From NCBI GenBank assembly GCA_963693085.1, contig OY856409.1:502480303-502544302 (forward strand): 64,000 nt of DNA. Reading direction: 5' to 3'. The notes beneath the pieces were generated by a model. It was given only the letters and a program-made list of their open reading frames with translations, was not told where the DNA came from and made no database searches. This document shows positions 33,170 to 46,716 of this stretch, one piece after another; position 1 is the first letter of the stretch; each line of letters starts with the position of its first letter. A program made the position numbers and the translations under genes. This DNA is from Alisma plantago-aquatica (taxonomy: Eukaryota; Streptophyta; Magnoliopsida; Alismatales; Alismataceae).

Positions 33170-34715
33170 GACCACTCTGCTACACAGCCTTCCTGGCATT
33201 GGCACCCACTCCATGCATTGTTTCGTTCCACTTGGTTCTTCCTGGGATCTCCATTTCTGGACCTGTAAATTCTAGCAATGTGATAATGTTGTGCTGAATG
33301 TAATGTATACCACAACATATATCTTTTGATCACATTGCTATGTGGCATGTGGAAGATGCCACCTGCACACCCCTATTTGAGAAAACGCCAGATCCCTTGT
33401 TAATTCTTAATCCAAACAGATGCGCTTTGAAACGCCCCCCACTCAAACTTTAATTTTTGAGAGCAACCCCCTCCTAGTCGAACATTTTTTTTTAAAAACC
33501 CCCTTCCCACTTGAACTTCTCTTTCCTTATTTGGCTCAACTGGCTAGTTTGTGTTGTTGTATGAGACGGTCGTATAAACATGCCCACGATCGTCTGTACC
33601 AACTCCATGCTTTTACTTCCACACTGTCTCACCTATTTGTTCCACATCTTTCCATTTTTGCACCTGTCAATTCTAACCCTGCCCCCCTCTCACACACATT
33701 CGAATCGCCCAGATTAGTACCTTCTGAGCCCCTCCCGTCGTCGATAAAGACGAGGAGAAGCCGGACATTTCCATAGGCCGAAACCGCCACGTTCTTTCTC
33801 ATAATTTACTGTCGAACGTCATCATTCCCACGATTCCCATTGGTGAGAAGAGAATAAAGAGCCTGCATCTGCGCCAGGAATGGAAACTAGTCACGTTTTG
33901 CACTGCAAAAAACACCAAGTCCCGTCATGATTCATAGCCCAAAGAGATGCTTTCTCTTTCTTTCCTTATTTGGCTCCGTTGTGCTGTTGTGAGAGAGGGC
34001 CGTATACGTCCATCCAATCTGGGGGCTGGCAAACATGATCGTCTGTAACAACTCCATATGCTTCTGTTCTAACCTATCTGTTCTTCGGCTTTCCATATTA
34101 GTTCCGGCCAATTTCAACCCTGCCCCCCTCCCAAACACACAAGAATCGCCCGGATTAGTAGCCGGTGGGAGTCATCTTCTATCGATAAAGTCGAGGACAA
34201 GCTGGATATTTCCACCTGTCCCGAACATGCATCCTACACCATGTGTCGCCACAAAAGCAACAACTGCTAAGAATGGATAAAGCGGGTCACCAAAGAGTTT
34301 ACAACCACCTCAATGAAGAGACTACCACACCTCAGGCAGTGAAGAGAGTACTGATTTTTTTTATCAGAGTTCCATTGATAAAGATAATTACAATAATGGG
34401 TATGCCGATCTATCTCCAGACGACAGCTATCATAACGTAGCTCTTTCCAAATAATGACACCATTCATCATATACTTATTATCTGGTGAGTTGACAGGAAG
34501 AATTAATTCTTCACCGCATATGTAAGGGTTGGTTTGTCTCAACATGGACATTCTTTTTTAGATCATAATCTCATCAAATATACAATAAATCTTGCAAATA
34601 AATGTCTATTTCTCCAATACACTTGATTAAAAACCTGATCCTAATGATCTAAAGGTCAGAATTAGATCTTAAGTGTCATCCATTTTATGAACTATACAAC
34701 CTTCGTGGATTTCTT
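33170..34715. repeat. first macrosatellite copy, longer and divergent
   Basis: This copy is net 113 bp longer. About 33905-34062 carries an extra stretch (AAGAGATGCTTTCTC, TTTCCTTATTTGGCTCC, ATCCAATCTGGGGGCTGG) absent from copies 2-7. It lacks about 24 bp (ATCTGGCATTGGCTGAGAAA region) near 33190 that the others have. The extra part resembles the start of the unit's other half, so this copy appears to keep an older, fuller arrangement. Confidence 0.85.
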
Positions 34716-37700
34716 GACCACTCTGCTACACAGCCTTCCTGGAAATCTGGCATTGGCTGAGAAATTCATACCCACTCCATGAATTGAATTCATTCCACTT
34801 GGTTCTTGCTGGGATCTCCATTTCTGGACCTGTAAATTCTAGCAATGTGATAATGTTGTGCTGAATGTAATGTATACCACATCATATATCTTTTGATCAC
34901 ATTGCTATGTGGAATGTGGCAGATGCCACATGCACACCCCTATTTGAGAAAACGCCAGATCCCCTATTAATTCTTAATCCAAACAGATGCGCTTTGAAAC
35001 GCCCCCCACTCAAACTTTAATTTTTCAGAGCAACCCCCTCCTAGTCGAACTTTTTTTTTGAAAACCCCCTTTCCCACTTGAACTTCTCTTTCCTTATTTG
35101 GCTCAGCTGGCTAGTTTGTGTTGTTGTATGAGACGGTCGTATAAACATGCCTAGGATCGTCTGTACCAACTCCATGCTTTTACTTCCACACTGTCTCACC
35201 TATCTGTTCCATGTCTTTCCATTTTTGCACCTGTCAATTCTAACCCTACCCCCCTCTCAAACACATACGAATCGCCCAGATTAGTACCTTCTGAGCCCCT
35301 CCCGTCGTCGATAAAGACGAGGAGAAGCCGGACATTTCCACAGGCCGGAACCGCCACTTTCTTTCTCATAATTTACTGTCGATCGTCACCATTCCCATGA
35401 TTCCCATTGGTGAGAAGAGAATAAAGAGCCTGCATCCGCGCCAGGAATGGAAACTAGTCACGTTTCGCACGGCAAAAAACTGCATCCGTATGCTTCCATT
35501 CTCACCTATCTATTCTTCGGCTTTCCGTTTTAGTTCCGGCCCATTTCAACCCTGCCCCCCTTCCCAAACACACAAGAATCGCCCGGATTAGTAGCCGGTG
35601 GGAGTCATCTTCTATCGATAAAGTCGAGGACAAGCTGGATATTTCCACCTGGCCCGAACATGCATCATGCACCATGTGTCGTCACAAAAGCAGCAACTGC
35701 TAAGAATGGATAAAGCGGGTCACCAAAGAGTTTACAACCACCTCAATGAGGAGACTACCACACCTCAGGCAGTGAAGAGAGTACTGATTTTTTTATCAGA
35801 GTTCCATTGTTAAAGATAATTACAATAATGGGTATGCCGATCTATCTCCAGACGACAGCTATCATAATGTATCTCTTTCCAAATAACGACACCATTCATC
35901 ATATACTTATTATCTGGTGAGTTGACAGGAAGAATTAATTCTTCACCGCATATGTAAGGGTTGGTTTGTCTCAACATGGACATTCTTTTTTAGATCATAA
36001 TCTCATCAAATATACAATAAATCTTGCAAATAAATGTCTATTTCTCCAATACACTTGATTAAAAACCTGATCCTAATGATCTAAAGGTCAGAATTAGATC
36101 TTAAGTGTCATCCATTTTATGAACTATACAACCTTCGTGGATTTCTTGACCACTCTGCTACACAGCCTTCCTGGCAATCTGGCATTGGCTGAAAAATTCA
36201 TACCCACTCCATGAATTGAATTCATTCCACTTGGTTCTTCCTGGGATCTCCATTTCTAGACCTGTAAATTCTAACAATGTGATAATGTTGTGCTGAATGT
36301 AATGTATACCACATCATATATCTTTTGATCACATTGCTATGTGGCATGTGGCAGATGCCACCTGCACACCCCTATTTGAGAAAACACCAGATCCCCTGTT
36401 AATTCTTAATCCAAACAGATGCACTTTGAAACGCCCCCCACTCAAACTTTAATTTTTCAGACCAACCCCCTCCCAGTCGAACTTTTTTTTTGAAAAACCC
36501 CCTTCCCACTTGAACTTCTCTTTCCTTATTTGGCTCAGCTGGATAGTTTGTGTTGTTGTATGAGACGGTCGTATAAACACGCCCAGGATCGTCTGTACCA
36601 ACTCCATGCTTTTACTTCCACACTGTCTCACCTATCTGTTCCATGTCTTTCCATTTTTGCACCTGTCAATTCTAACCCTGCCCCCCACTCAAACACATCT
36701 GAATCGCCCAGATTAGTACCTTCTGAGCCCCTCCCATCGTCGATAAAGACGAGGAGAAGTCGGACATTTCCACAGGCCGGAACTGTCACGTTCTTTCTCA
36801 TAATTTACTGTCGATCGTCACCATTCCCACGATTCCCATTGATGAGAAGAGAATAAAGAGCCTACATCCGCGCCAGGAATGGAAACTAGTCACGTTTCGC
36901 ACGGCAAAAAACTGCATCCGTATGCTTTCGTTCTCACCTATCTGTTCTTCGGCTTTCCGTTTTAGTTCCGACCCATTTCAACCCTGTCCCCCTTCCCAAA
37001 CACACAAGAATCGCCCGAATTAGTAGCTGGTGGGAGTCATCTTCTATCGATAAAGTCGAGGACAAGCTGGATATTTCCACCTGGCCCGAACATGCATCCT
37101 GCACCATGCGTCATCACAAAAGCAACAACTGCTAAAAATGGATAAAGTGGGTCACCAAAAAGTTTACAACCACCTCAATGAAGAGACTACCACACCTCAG
37201 GAAGTGAAGAGAGTACTGGTTTTTTTTATCAGAGTTCCATTGATAAAGATAATTACAATAATGGGCATGCCGATCTATCTCCAGACGACAGCTATCATAA
37301 CGTATCTCTTTCCAAATAACGACACCATTCATCAAATGCTTATTATCTGGTGAGTTGACAGGAAGAATTAATTCTTCACTGCATATGTAAGGGTTGGTTT
37401 GTCTCAACATGGACATTCTTTTTTAGATCATAATCTCATCAAATGTACAATAAATCTTGCAAATAAATGTCTATTTCTCCAATACACTTGATTAAAAACC
37501 TGATCCTAATGATCTAAAGGTCAGAATTAGATCTTAAGTGTCATCCATTTTATGAACTATACAACCTTCGTGGATTTCTTGACCACTTTGCTACACAGCC
37601 TTCCTGGCAATCTGGCATTGGCTAAGAAATTCATACCCACTCCATGAATTGAATTCGTTCCACTTGGTTCTTCCTGGGATCTCCATTTCTGGACCTGTAA

Positions 37701-40700
37701 ATTCTAGCAATGTGATAATGTTGTGCTGAATGTAATGTATACCACATCATATATCTTTTGATCACATTGCTATGTGGCATGTGGCAGATGCCACCTACAC
37801 ACCCCTATTTGAGAAAATGCCAGATCCCCTGTTAATTCTTAATCTAAACAGATGCGCTTTGAAACGCCCCCCACTCAAACTTTAATTTTTCAGAGAAACC
37901 CCCTCCCAGTCGAACTTTTTTTTAAAAAACCCCCTTCCCACTTGAACTTCTCTTTCCTTATATGGCTCAGCTGGCTAGTTTATGTTGTTGTATGAGATGG
38001 TCGTATAAACACGCCCATGATCGTCTGTACCAACTCCATGCTTTTACTTCCACACGGTCTCACCTATCTGTTCCATATCTTTCCATTTTTGCACCTGTCA
38101 ATTCTAACCCTGCCCCCCTCTCAGACACATCCGAATCGCCCAGATTAGTACCTTATGAGCCCCTCCCGTCGTCGATAAAGACGAGGAGAAGCCGGAAATT
38201 TCCACAGGCCGGAACTGCCATGTTCTTTCTCATAATTTTCTGTCGATCGTCACCATTCCCACGATTCCCATTGGTGAGAAGAGAATAAAGAGCCTGCATC
38301 CGCGCCAGGAATGGAAACTAGTCACGTTTCGCACGGCAAAAAACTGCATCCGTATGCTTCCATTCTCACCTATCTATTCTTCGGCTTTCCGTTTTAGTTC
38401 CGGCACATTTCAACCCTGCCCCCCTTCCCAAACACACAATAATTGCCCGGATTAGTAGCCGGTGGGAGTCATCTTCTATTGATAAAGTCGAGGACAAGCA
38501 GGATATTTCCACCTGACCCGAACATGCATCTTACACCGTGCGTCGTCACAAAAGCAGCAACTGCTAAGAATGGATAAAGCGGGTCACCAAAGAGTTTACA
38601 ACCACCTCAATGAAGAGACTACCACACCTCAGGCAGTGAAGAGAGTACTGATTTTTTTTATCAGAGTTCCATTGATAAAGATAATTACAATAATGGGTAT
38701 GCCGATCTATCTCCAGACGACAACTATCATAACGTAGCTCTTTCCAAATAATGACACCATTCATCATATACTTATTATCTGGTGAGTTGACAGGCAGAAT
38801 TAATTCTTCACCGCATATGTAAGGGTTGGTTTGTCTCAACATGGACATTCTTTTTTAGATCATAATCTCATCAAATATACAATAAATCTTGCAAATAAAT
38901 GTCTATTTCTCCAATACACTTGATTAAAAACCTGATCCTAATGATCTAAAGGTCAGAATTAGATCTTAAGTGTCATCCATTTTATGAACTATACAACCTT
39001 CGTGGATTTCTTGACCACTCTGCTACACAGCCTTCCTGGCAATCTGGCATTGGCTGAGAAATTCATACCCACTCCATGAATTGAATTCGTTCCACTTGGT
39101 TCTTCCTGGGATCTCCATTTCTGGACCTGTAAATTCTAGCAATGTGATAATGTTGTGCTGAATTTAATGTATACCACATCATATATCTTTTGATCACATT
39201 GCTATGTGGCATGTGGCAGATGCCACCTGCACACCCCTATTTGAGAAAACGCCAGATCCCCTGTTAATTCTTAATCCAAACATATGCTCTTTGAAACGCC
39301 CCCCACTCAAACTTTAATTTTTCAGAGCAACCCCCTCCCAGTCGAACTTTTTTTGTTTTGAAAAACCCCCTTCCCTCTTGAACTTCTCTTTCCTTATTTG
39401 GCTCAGCTGGCTAGTTTGTGTTGTTGTATGAGACAGTCGTATAAACATGCCCAGGATCGTCTGTACCAACTCCATGCTTTTACTTCCACACTGTCTCACC
39501 TATCTGTTCCATGTCTTTCCATTTTTGCACATGTCAATTCTAACCCTACCCCCCTCTCAAACACATCCGAATCGCCCAGATTAGTACCTTCTTAGCCCCT
39601 CCTGTCGTCGATAAAGATGAGGAGAAGCCGGACATTTCCACAGGCCGGAACCGCCACGTTCTTTCTCATAATTTACCGTCGATCGTCACCATTCCCACGA
39701 TTCCCATTGGTGAAAAGAGAATAAAGAGCCTGCATCCGCTCTAGGAATGGAAACTAGTCACGTTTCACACGGCAAAAAACTACATCCGTATGCTTCCGTT
39801 CTCACCTATCTGTTCTTCGGCTTTCCGTTTTAGTTCTGGCCCATTTCAACCCTGCCCCCCTTCCCAAACACACAAGAATCGCCCGGATTAGTAGCCGCTG
39901 GGAGTCATCTTCTATCGATAAAGTCGAGGACAAGCTGGATATTTCCACCTGGCCTGAACATGCATCCTGCACCATGCGTCGTCACAAAAGCAGCAACTGC
40001 TAAGAATGGATAAAGCGGGTCACCAAAGAGTTTACAACCACCTCAATGAAGAGACTACCACACCTCAGGCAGTGAAGAGAGTACTGATTTTTTTTTATCA
40101 GAGTTCCATTGATAAAGATAATTACAATAATGGGTATGCCGATCTATCTCCAAACGACAGCTATCATAACGTAGCTCTTTCCAAATAACGACACCATTCA
40201 TCATATACTTATTATCTGGTGAGTTGACAGGAAGAATTAATTCTTCACCGCATATGTAAGGGTTGGTTTGTCTCAACATGGACATTCTTTTTTAGATCAT
40301 AATATCATCAAATATACAATAAATCTTGCAAATAAATGTCTATTTCTCCAAGACACTTGATAAAAAACCTGATCCTAATGATCTAAAGGTCAGAATTAGA
40401 TCTTAAGTGTCATCCATTTTATGAACTATACAACCTTCGTGGATTTCATGACCACTCTGCTACACAGCCTTCCTGGCGATCTGGCATTGGCTGAGAAATT
40501 CATACCCACTCCATGAATTGAATTCGTTCCACTTGGTTCTTCCTGGGATCTCCATTTCTGGACCTGTAAATTCTAGCAATGTGATAATGTTGTGCTGAAT
40601 GTAATGTATACCACATCATATATCTTTTGATCACATTGCTATGTGACATGTGGCAGATGCCACCTGCACACCCCTATTTGAGAAAATTCCAGATCCCCTG

Positions 40701-43316
40701 TTAATTCTTAATCCAAACAGATGCGCTTTGAAACGCCCCCCACTCAAACTTTAATTTTTGAGAGCAACCCCCTCCCAGTCGAACTTTTTTTTTTGAAAAA
40801 CCCCCTTCCCACTTGAACTTCTCTTTCCTTATTTGGCTCAGCTAGCTAGTTTGTGTTGCTGTACGAGATAGTCGTTTAAACATGCCCATAATCCTCTGTA
40901 CCAACTCCATGCTTTTACTTCCACACGGTCTCACCTATCTGTTCCATGTCTTTCCATTTTTGCACCTATCAATTCTAACTCTGCCCCCCTCTCAAACACA
41001 TCCAAATCGCCCAGATTAGTACCTTCTGAGCCCCTCCCGTCGTCGATAAAGACGAGGAGAAGCCGGACATTTCCACAGGCCGGAACCGCCACGTTCTTTC
41101 TCATAATTTACTGTCGATCGTCACCATTCCCACGATTCCCATTGGTGAGAAGAGAATAAAGAGCCTGCATCCGCGCCAGGAATGGAAACTAGTCACGTTT
41201 CGCACGGAAAAAAACTGCATCCATATGCTTCTGTTCTCACCTATCTGTTCTTCGGCTTTCCATTTTAGTTCCGACCCATTTCAACCCTGCCCCCCTTCCC
41301 AAACACACAAGAATCGCTCGGATTAGTAGCCGGTGGGAGTCATCTTCTATCGATAAAGTCGAGGACAAGCTGGATATTTCCACCTGGCCCGAACATGCAT
41401 CCTGCACCATGCGTCGTCACAAAAGCAGCAACTGCTAAGAATGGATAAAGCGGGTCACCAAAGAGTTTACAACCACCTCAATGAAGAGACTACCACACCT
41501 CAGGCAGTGAAGAGAGTACTGATTTTTTTTATCAGAGTTCCATTGATAAAGATAATTACAATAATGGGTATGCCGATCTATCTCCAGACGACATCTATCA
41601 TAACGTAGCTCTTTCCAAATAACGACACCATTCATCATATACTTATTATCTGGTGAGTTGACAGGAAGAATTAATTCTTCACCGCATATGTAAGGGTTGG
41701 TTTGTCTCAACATGGACATTATTTTTTAGATCATAATCTCATCAAATATACAATAAATCTTGCAAATAAATGTCTATTTCTCCAATACACTTGATTAAAA
41801 ACCTGATCCTAATGATCTAGAGGTCAGAATTAGATCTTAAGTGTCATCCATTTTATGAACTATACAACCTTCGTGGATTTCATGACCACTCTGCTACACA
41901 GCCTTCCTGGCAATCTGGCATTGGCTGAGAAATTCATACCCACTCCATGAATTGAATTCGTTCCACTTGGTTCTTCCTGGGATCTCCATTTCTGGACCTG
42001 TAAATTCTAGCAATGTGATAATGTTGTGCTGAATGTAATGTATACCACATCATATATCTTTTGATCACATTGCTATGTGGCATGTGGTAGATGCCACCTG
42101 CACACCCCTATTTGAGAAAACGCCAGATCCCCTGTTAATTCTTAATCCAAACAGATGTGCTTTGAAATGCCCCCCACTCAAACTTTAATTTTTCAGAGCA
42201 ACCCCCTCCCAGTCGAACTTTTTTTTTTGAAAAACCCCCTTCCCACTTGAACTTCTCTTTCCTTATTTGGCTCAGCTGGCTAGTTTGTGTTGTAAATATG
42301 AGATGGTCGTATAAACACGCCCATGATCGTCTGTACCAACTTTATGCTTTTACTTCCACACTGTCTCACCTATCTGTTCCATGTCTTTCCATTTTTGCAC
42401 CTATCAATTCTAACCCTGCCCCCTCTCAAACACATCCGAATCGCCCATATTAGTACCTTCTGAGCCCCTCCCGTCGTCGATAAAGACGAGGAGAAGCCGG
42501 ACATTTCCACAGGCCGGAACCGCCACGTTCTTTCTCATAATTTACTGTCAATCGTCACCATTCCCACGATTCCCATTGGTGGGAAGAGAATAAAGAGCCT
42601 GCATCCGCGCCAGGAATGGAAACTAGTCACGTTTCGCATGGCAAAAAACTGCAACCGTATGCTTCCGTTCTCACCTATCTGTTCTTCGGCTTTCCGTTTT
42701 AGTTCCGGCCCATTTCAACCCTGCCCCTTTCCCAAACACACAAGAATTGCCCAGATTAGTAGCCGGTGGGAGTCATCTTCTATCGATAAAGTCGAGGACA
42801 AGCTGGATATTTCCACCTGGCCCGAACATGCATCCTGCACCATGCGTCGTCACAAAAGCAGCAACTGCTAAGAATGGATAAAGCGGGTCACCAAAGAGTT
42901 TACAACCACCTCAATGAAGAGACTACCACACCTCAGGCAGTGAAGAGAGTACTGATTTTTTTTATCAGAGTTCCATTGATAAAGATAATTACAATAATGG
43001 GTATGCCGATCTATCTCCAGACGACAACTATCATAACGTAGCTCTTTCCAAATAACGACACCATTCATCATATACTTATTATCTGGTGAGTTGACAGGAA
43101 GAATTAATTCTTCACCGCATATGTAAGGGTTGGTTTGTCTCAATATGGACATTCTTTTTTAGATCATAATCTCATCAAATATACAATAAATCTTGCAAAT
43201 AAATGTCTATTTCTCCAATACACTTGATTAAAAACCTGATCCTAATGATCTAAAGGTCAGAATTAGATCTTAAGTGTCATCCATTTTATGAACTATACAA
43301 CCTTCGTGGATTTCTT
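33170..43316. repeat. macrosatellite: seven direct copies of a ~1,433-bp unit
   Basis: The marker GACCACTCTGCTACACAGCC starts at 33170, 34716, 36148, 37581 (one change), 39013, 40450 and 41884; the array breaks at 43316. Spacings are 1546, 1432, 1433, 1432, 1437, 1434 and 1433 bp. Copies 2-7 differ by only scattered substitutions and small indels. A T-run varies from 7 (about 35788) to 8 to 9 (about 40088) and changes the frame of the overlapping open stretches. Repeated open frames, such as the 94-residue minus frame at 34267-34551, 37132-37416, 38564-38848, 41435-41719 and 42868-43152, show no domain I recognise. Unit sequence has C-rich runs, CG sites, and two internally related halves. 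Confidence 0.97.
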
Positions 43317-44330
43317 GGCCATGGAGAGGAGCCTGAAACTGCGTCAGGAATGGAAACTAGTCACGGCACCACTACCCCTGCTGATGAAAACCCCAATCTC
43401 CTATACCAGACCGAACTGATGCGCTTTGTAACGTCATATTCCAAGCATTAAAATCTAATTCCATTAATATTAATTCCGACCCCAATGAGATGCGTTTAAT
43501 TTGTAACGCCTACCTATGAAACATTTCTTTCCTTATTTGGCTCTCCTAGCACTTTGAAAAAACTAGTCACCTATGTTGATAACTCATGCCACTCACACTC
43601 CTTGTGCTGCTGTGTGAGACGGTCATATAAGTCCGGCCTATCTGGGGTTTATAAACACACCCCCGATCGTCTCTACCAACTCCATGCCTTCCTTTTACCA
43701 TATCTCTTCTTGGCTTTTCTGTCAATTCCAACCTCATTTTTTGGCATGTACTTAATTATGAATTTATATACGTTATCTTTTATTTAACTATATTTTTCTA
43801 ATAAGTGGTACTCACAATTTTGATAACAAAATTGTCACTCATACTTTTATCATTTCATTATTTTTGCAAGCTTCGATATACACTATGTTTTATTTTTATA
43901 TACTTTAATCATAAGGCTATACTCCTAAAATTCAATAAAACTATCCTATTCTAACGAATACATTCCCCACAACCAAATAACACTCATAAGAACTACACAC
44001 ATATTTTGGTTATATCATAAAAAATCCTCCTTTTCTACTATGTATATATTTTTTCATGAATTTATAAATAATATTGTTCATTTAGATATACTTTATAGTA
44101 AGGCAGTACATATATCCACAATTAACAATAACCGTCCTCATAAATAGATTGTCACTCATTAAAAAAACAATACACATAAATTGCTAAACATAACTAAATA
44201 ACAATAATAAAACAAAATAAAATTCTATTGATAAATTTATATGAATTGTACTAATAAACTTATAAAAAAATCCTCTTAGAGACAACACACTGATGAACAA
44301 AATGGTACACATAAACTAATACAATAATCT
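43317..44330. other. right flank of the macrosatellite, then AT-rich spacer
   Basis: 43317-43740 is diverged satellite-related sequence: CAGGAATGGAAACTAGTCACG at 43347-43367, CTGATGCGCTTTGTAACG at 43417, TTTCCTTATTTGGCTC at 43528 and CGATCGTCTCTACCAACTCC at 43664. From 43740 to 44330 it is AT-rich with no recognised feature. Confidence 0.6.
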
Positions 44331-44524
44331 TTTTTTTTATGACCGAGAGAACCCATCTCGGGCGAAGCCGACATGGTAAACTCTCGAGGTATGAGAGGGT
44401 GTGGTCTGGTCACCCCCTTCCGTGCCTAATCAGCGTGAATTGCCATTTGCCTATGGTGAGGTTTAAACCCGAGTCTTTCATTGGGACTTACCAAGCTCTT
44501 ACCACCCGGGCTACTATGACCGGA
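44331..44524 (-). mobile_element. tRNA-derived SINE
   Basis: On the minus strand the element starts GTCCGGTCATAGTAGCCCGGG. It has an A box TAGCCCGGGTGG (plus 44502-44513) and a B box GGGTTTAAACC (44460-44470) about 40 bp apart, and ends TCTCTCGGTCAT followed by a poly(A) tail (plus T-run 44331-44338). An AAT(A/C)ATCTTTT word on each side may be a worn target duplication. The plus-strand open frame at 44339-44572 is accidental. Confidence 0.8.
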
Positions 44525-46438
44525 CTAACTAATCATCTTTTGCATTTATATAGAGCAATCCTCACATTTTAATATGTAAATAATTACACATGAATACATA
44601 CTTTATAAATATAATTTTCTGGTAAGTCTTATTCATTATTGAATACAAATTCCCAAAAAGAAAATACCTATTTTAACAAAACTACACATAAATTAACAAT
44701 ACAATTCTCTCTCTTTTTATACTATTTCTATTTTGCATGTATTCTAGAACAATCCTAACTTTTTTTATGTTAATACTTTTACATGTATTAAGAAAACTAC
44801 TCATTTATTGTATTTTTATTTTGTATGTATAATGGAGTAATCCTCATTTTTACTATGCATATAATATTGCATGAGATTACATACAATATCTTTTAGTTTG
44901 ATATGCTTCTATAATAAGACCCTTGTCATAAATCACTTGTGCATTCCTCATCCAATAAAAAATCCTCATAAATAAATTATACTCATAAAATATGCATACA
45001 TTTATAAAAGAATTCACATTTGATATTATTTTTTATTTTACATGTACTAGAGAACAATCCTCATTTTTATTATGTAATTTTTTTTCATGCGTGCATTCAC
45101 ACTTTGTTGTATTTATATATACTTTTCTAATTATATGATACTAAAAAAATAATAAAAAGATTCTAGTTTTTTTAAAAATACTCATAATTTAAGAATACTA
45201 TGCACTTTTGTATAAATATTATTCTATACAAAATTAAAAATATACAATGTTCCTCATATTTTAAAGCATAATATTGTTGCTTATCTTTCCAATACTCCAT
45301 TCACCGCTTCTTCAAATATTGGGAGATAAAAATCTAAATTAATTACTATTAATTTTTTTTCATCCCTCTTTACTTTCCTCTCCCCCCACCTCTTCATAAT
45401 TACATTTTCTCCTAGAAATAACTTCGACTAAATATTATTAGTTAGTATACTTCCTCTCTCTCTCTCTCTCCAAACTCCTTTTTCTCATTAATGCTCTACA
45501 AATTCCCTTTGGAGCATCTACTCTCTCTTCCCTACAATAATGTGACTACAACATCCTTCCCTAGAATCAGGTGTGTGTTGGGTGATGGAAGCAGGTCTAT
45601 GAATCGTTACTCATCTACAATCGCCACATTCCATTATTGTGAGATTCACACACTTCTTTAGGTCGTTGTGGTGTCCCTTGTAATGCAAGGCACCACAAAC
45701 ACATCCTTGAATCCATTGAGGTTATGTTAGCAAAAAACAGGAATAATTAGAGAGGATGGAAGTGAACTAAAAGGTTCAAATTCTTCCTAGGTATCTATCT
45801 ATCTCCCCTTTACTTTATGATCTTTGATTTGTATCATTTTGCTTGACTTGGATTGTATTAGAATGTTAGAAATGTAGAATTATAAAGTTTTGGACAAAAA
45901 ACTACTAATTTGAGGCTTTATTGCAAGTAAGTGAGATAATATCCAAAGTAAGGGTTAGTTATAAAAATTTACCACAATAATAGGTTTACTCTCAACATCA
46001 ATTCCTAGAATGTTCCCATGGTTAGGAATGGGGAAGGAAGAGTCTAAATAAAACTTGAGCATTTAAAGAATAAATGAATAAAAAAACATATTACTATGTT
46101 ACTTTCCATCAAGTCACGATTTGATAAGTTTAACAGTGTCAAAATTTAGAACTAAAATCATAGTCGAATTCCTCACCCCTCAATTATCTAATCTACCAAA
46201 TTTTAACTTATTTGAATTTTATATATCCCCACAAACTCAAGAGGAAAGAAAAGTTTAATCAATTATAAACTTGGAACTCATTTAATATGACACACAACTT
46301 TCCTCCTTTGTCGTGGTCACACGATCGATCTGGACCACTAGATCTAAGTCTAATGGACCTCAATTTGTATCCTACCTCGGGAGGGATACAACAATACCCA
46401 TATATAATACTGACACATGTCTGATTCTTTCTCTAGAT
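44525..46438. other. AT-rich intergenic sequence
   Basis: No gene recognised on either strand. A (CT)n tract lies at 45452-45470. Composition is strongly AT from 44525 to 45300. Confidence 0.5.
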
Positions 46439-46674
46439 CTCTCTCTCTCTATATATATATATATATAAATATATCATGTAACTTTGCTATTTTTTTAGTT
46501 ATTTTTCTTGAGAGATAACACACCTAATGAGCCCTAAATCTGACCCAGTTTCATTGTTTATGATTTTTTGAAATCTCCACTATGAATTTCCAAACCTCTC
46601 TACCCAAAAACCCCTTTAAATCCACCCCCCCACATATATATATATATATATATATACAATCACATAAACACATC

Positions 46675-46713
<39 letters not shown>
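46439..46713. repeat. (CT)n/(TA)n microsatellites left of TIR element 1
   Basis: (CT)n(TA)n occupies 46439-46466, (TA)n 46634-46655 and a long (AT)n 46683-46713. Open frames at 46551-46782 are microsatellite translation only. The last tract directly abuts TIR element 1. Confidence 0.9.

Positions 46714-46716
<3 letters not shown>

Noticed and set aside
33162..33190. tRNA-like A box on the minus strand (TAGCAGAGTGGTC) at the start of each macrosatellite unit
   Set aside because: No B box, acceptor stem or poly(A) tail follows at the right distance, so neither a tRNA nor a SINE can be supported.
33170..43316. Possible rDNA spacer, 5S array or CRISPR-like array
   Set aside because: No rRNA or 5S sequence is present, the unit is 1.4 kb without alternating repeats and spacers, and the genome is a plant.
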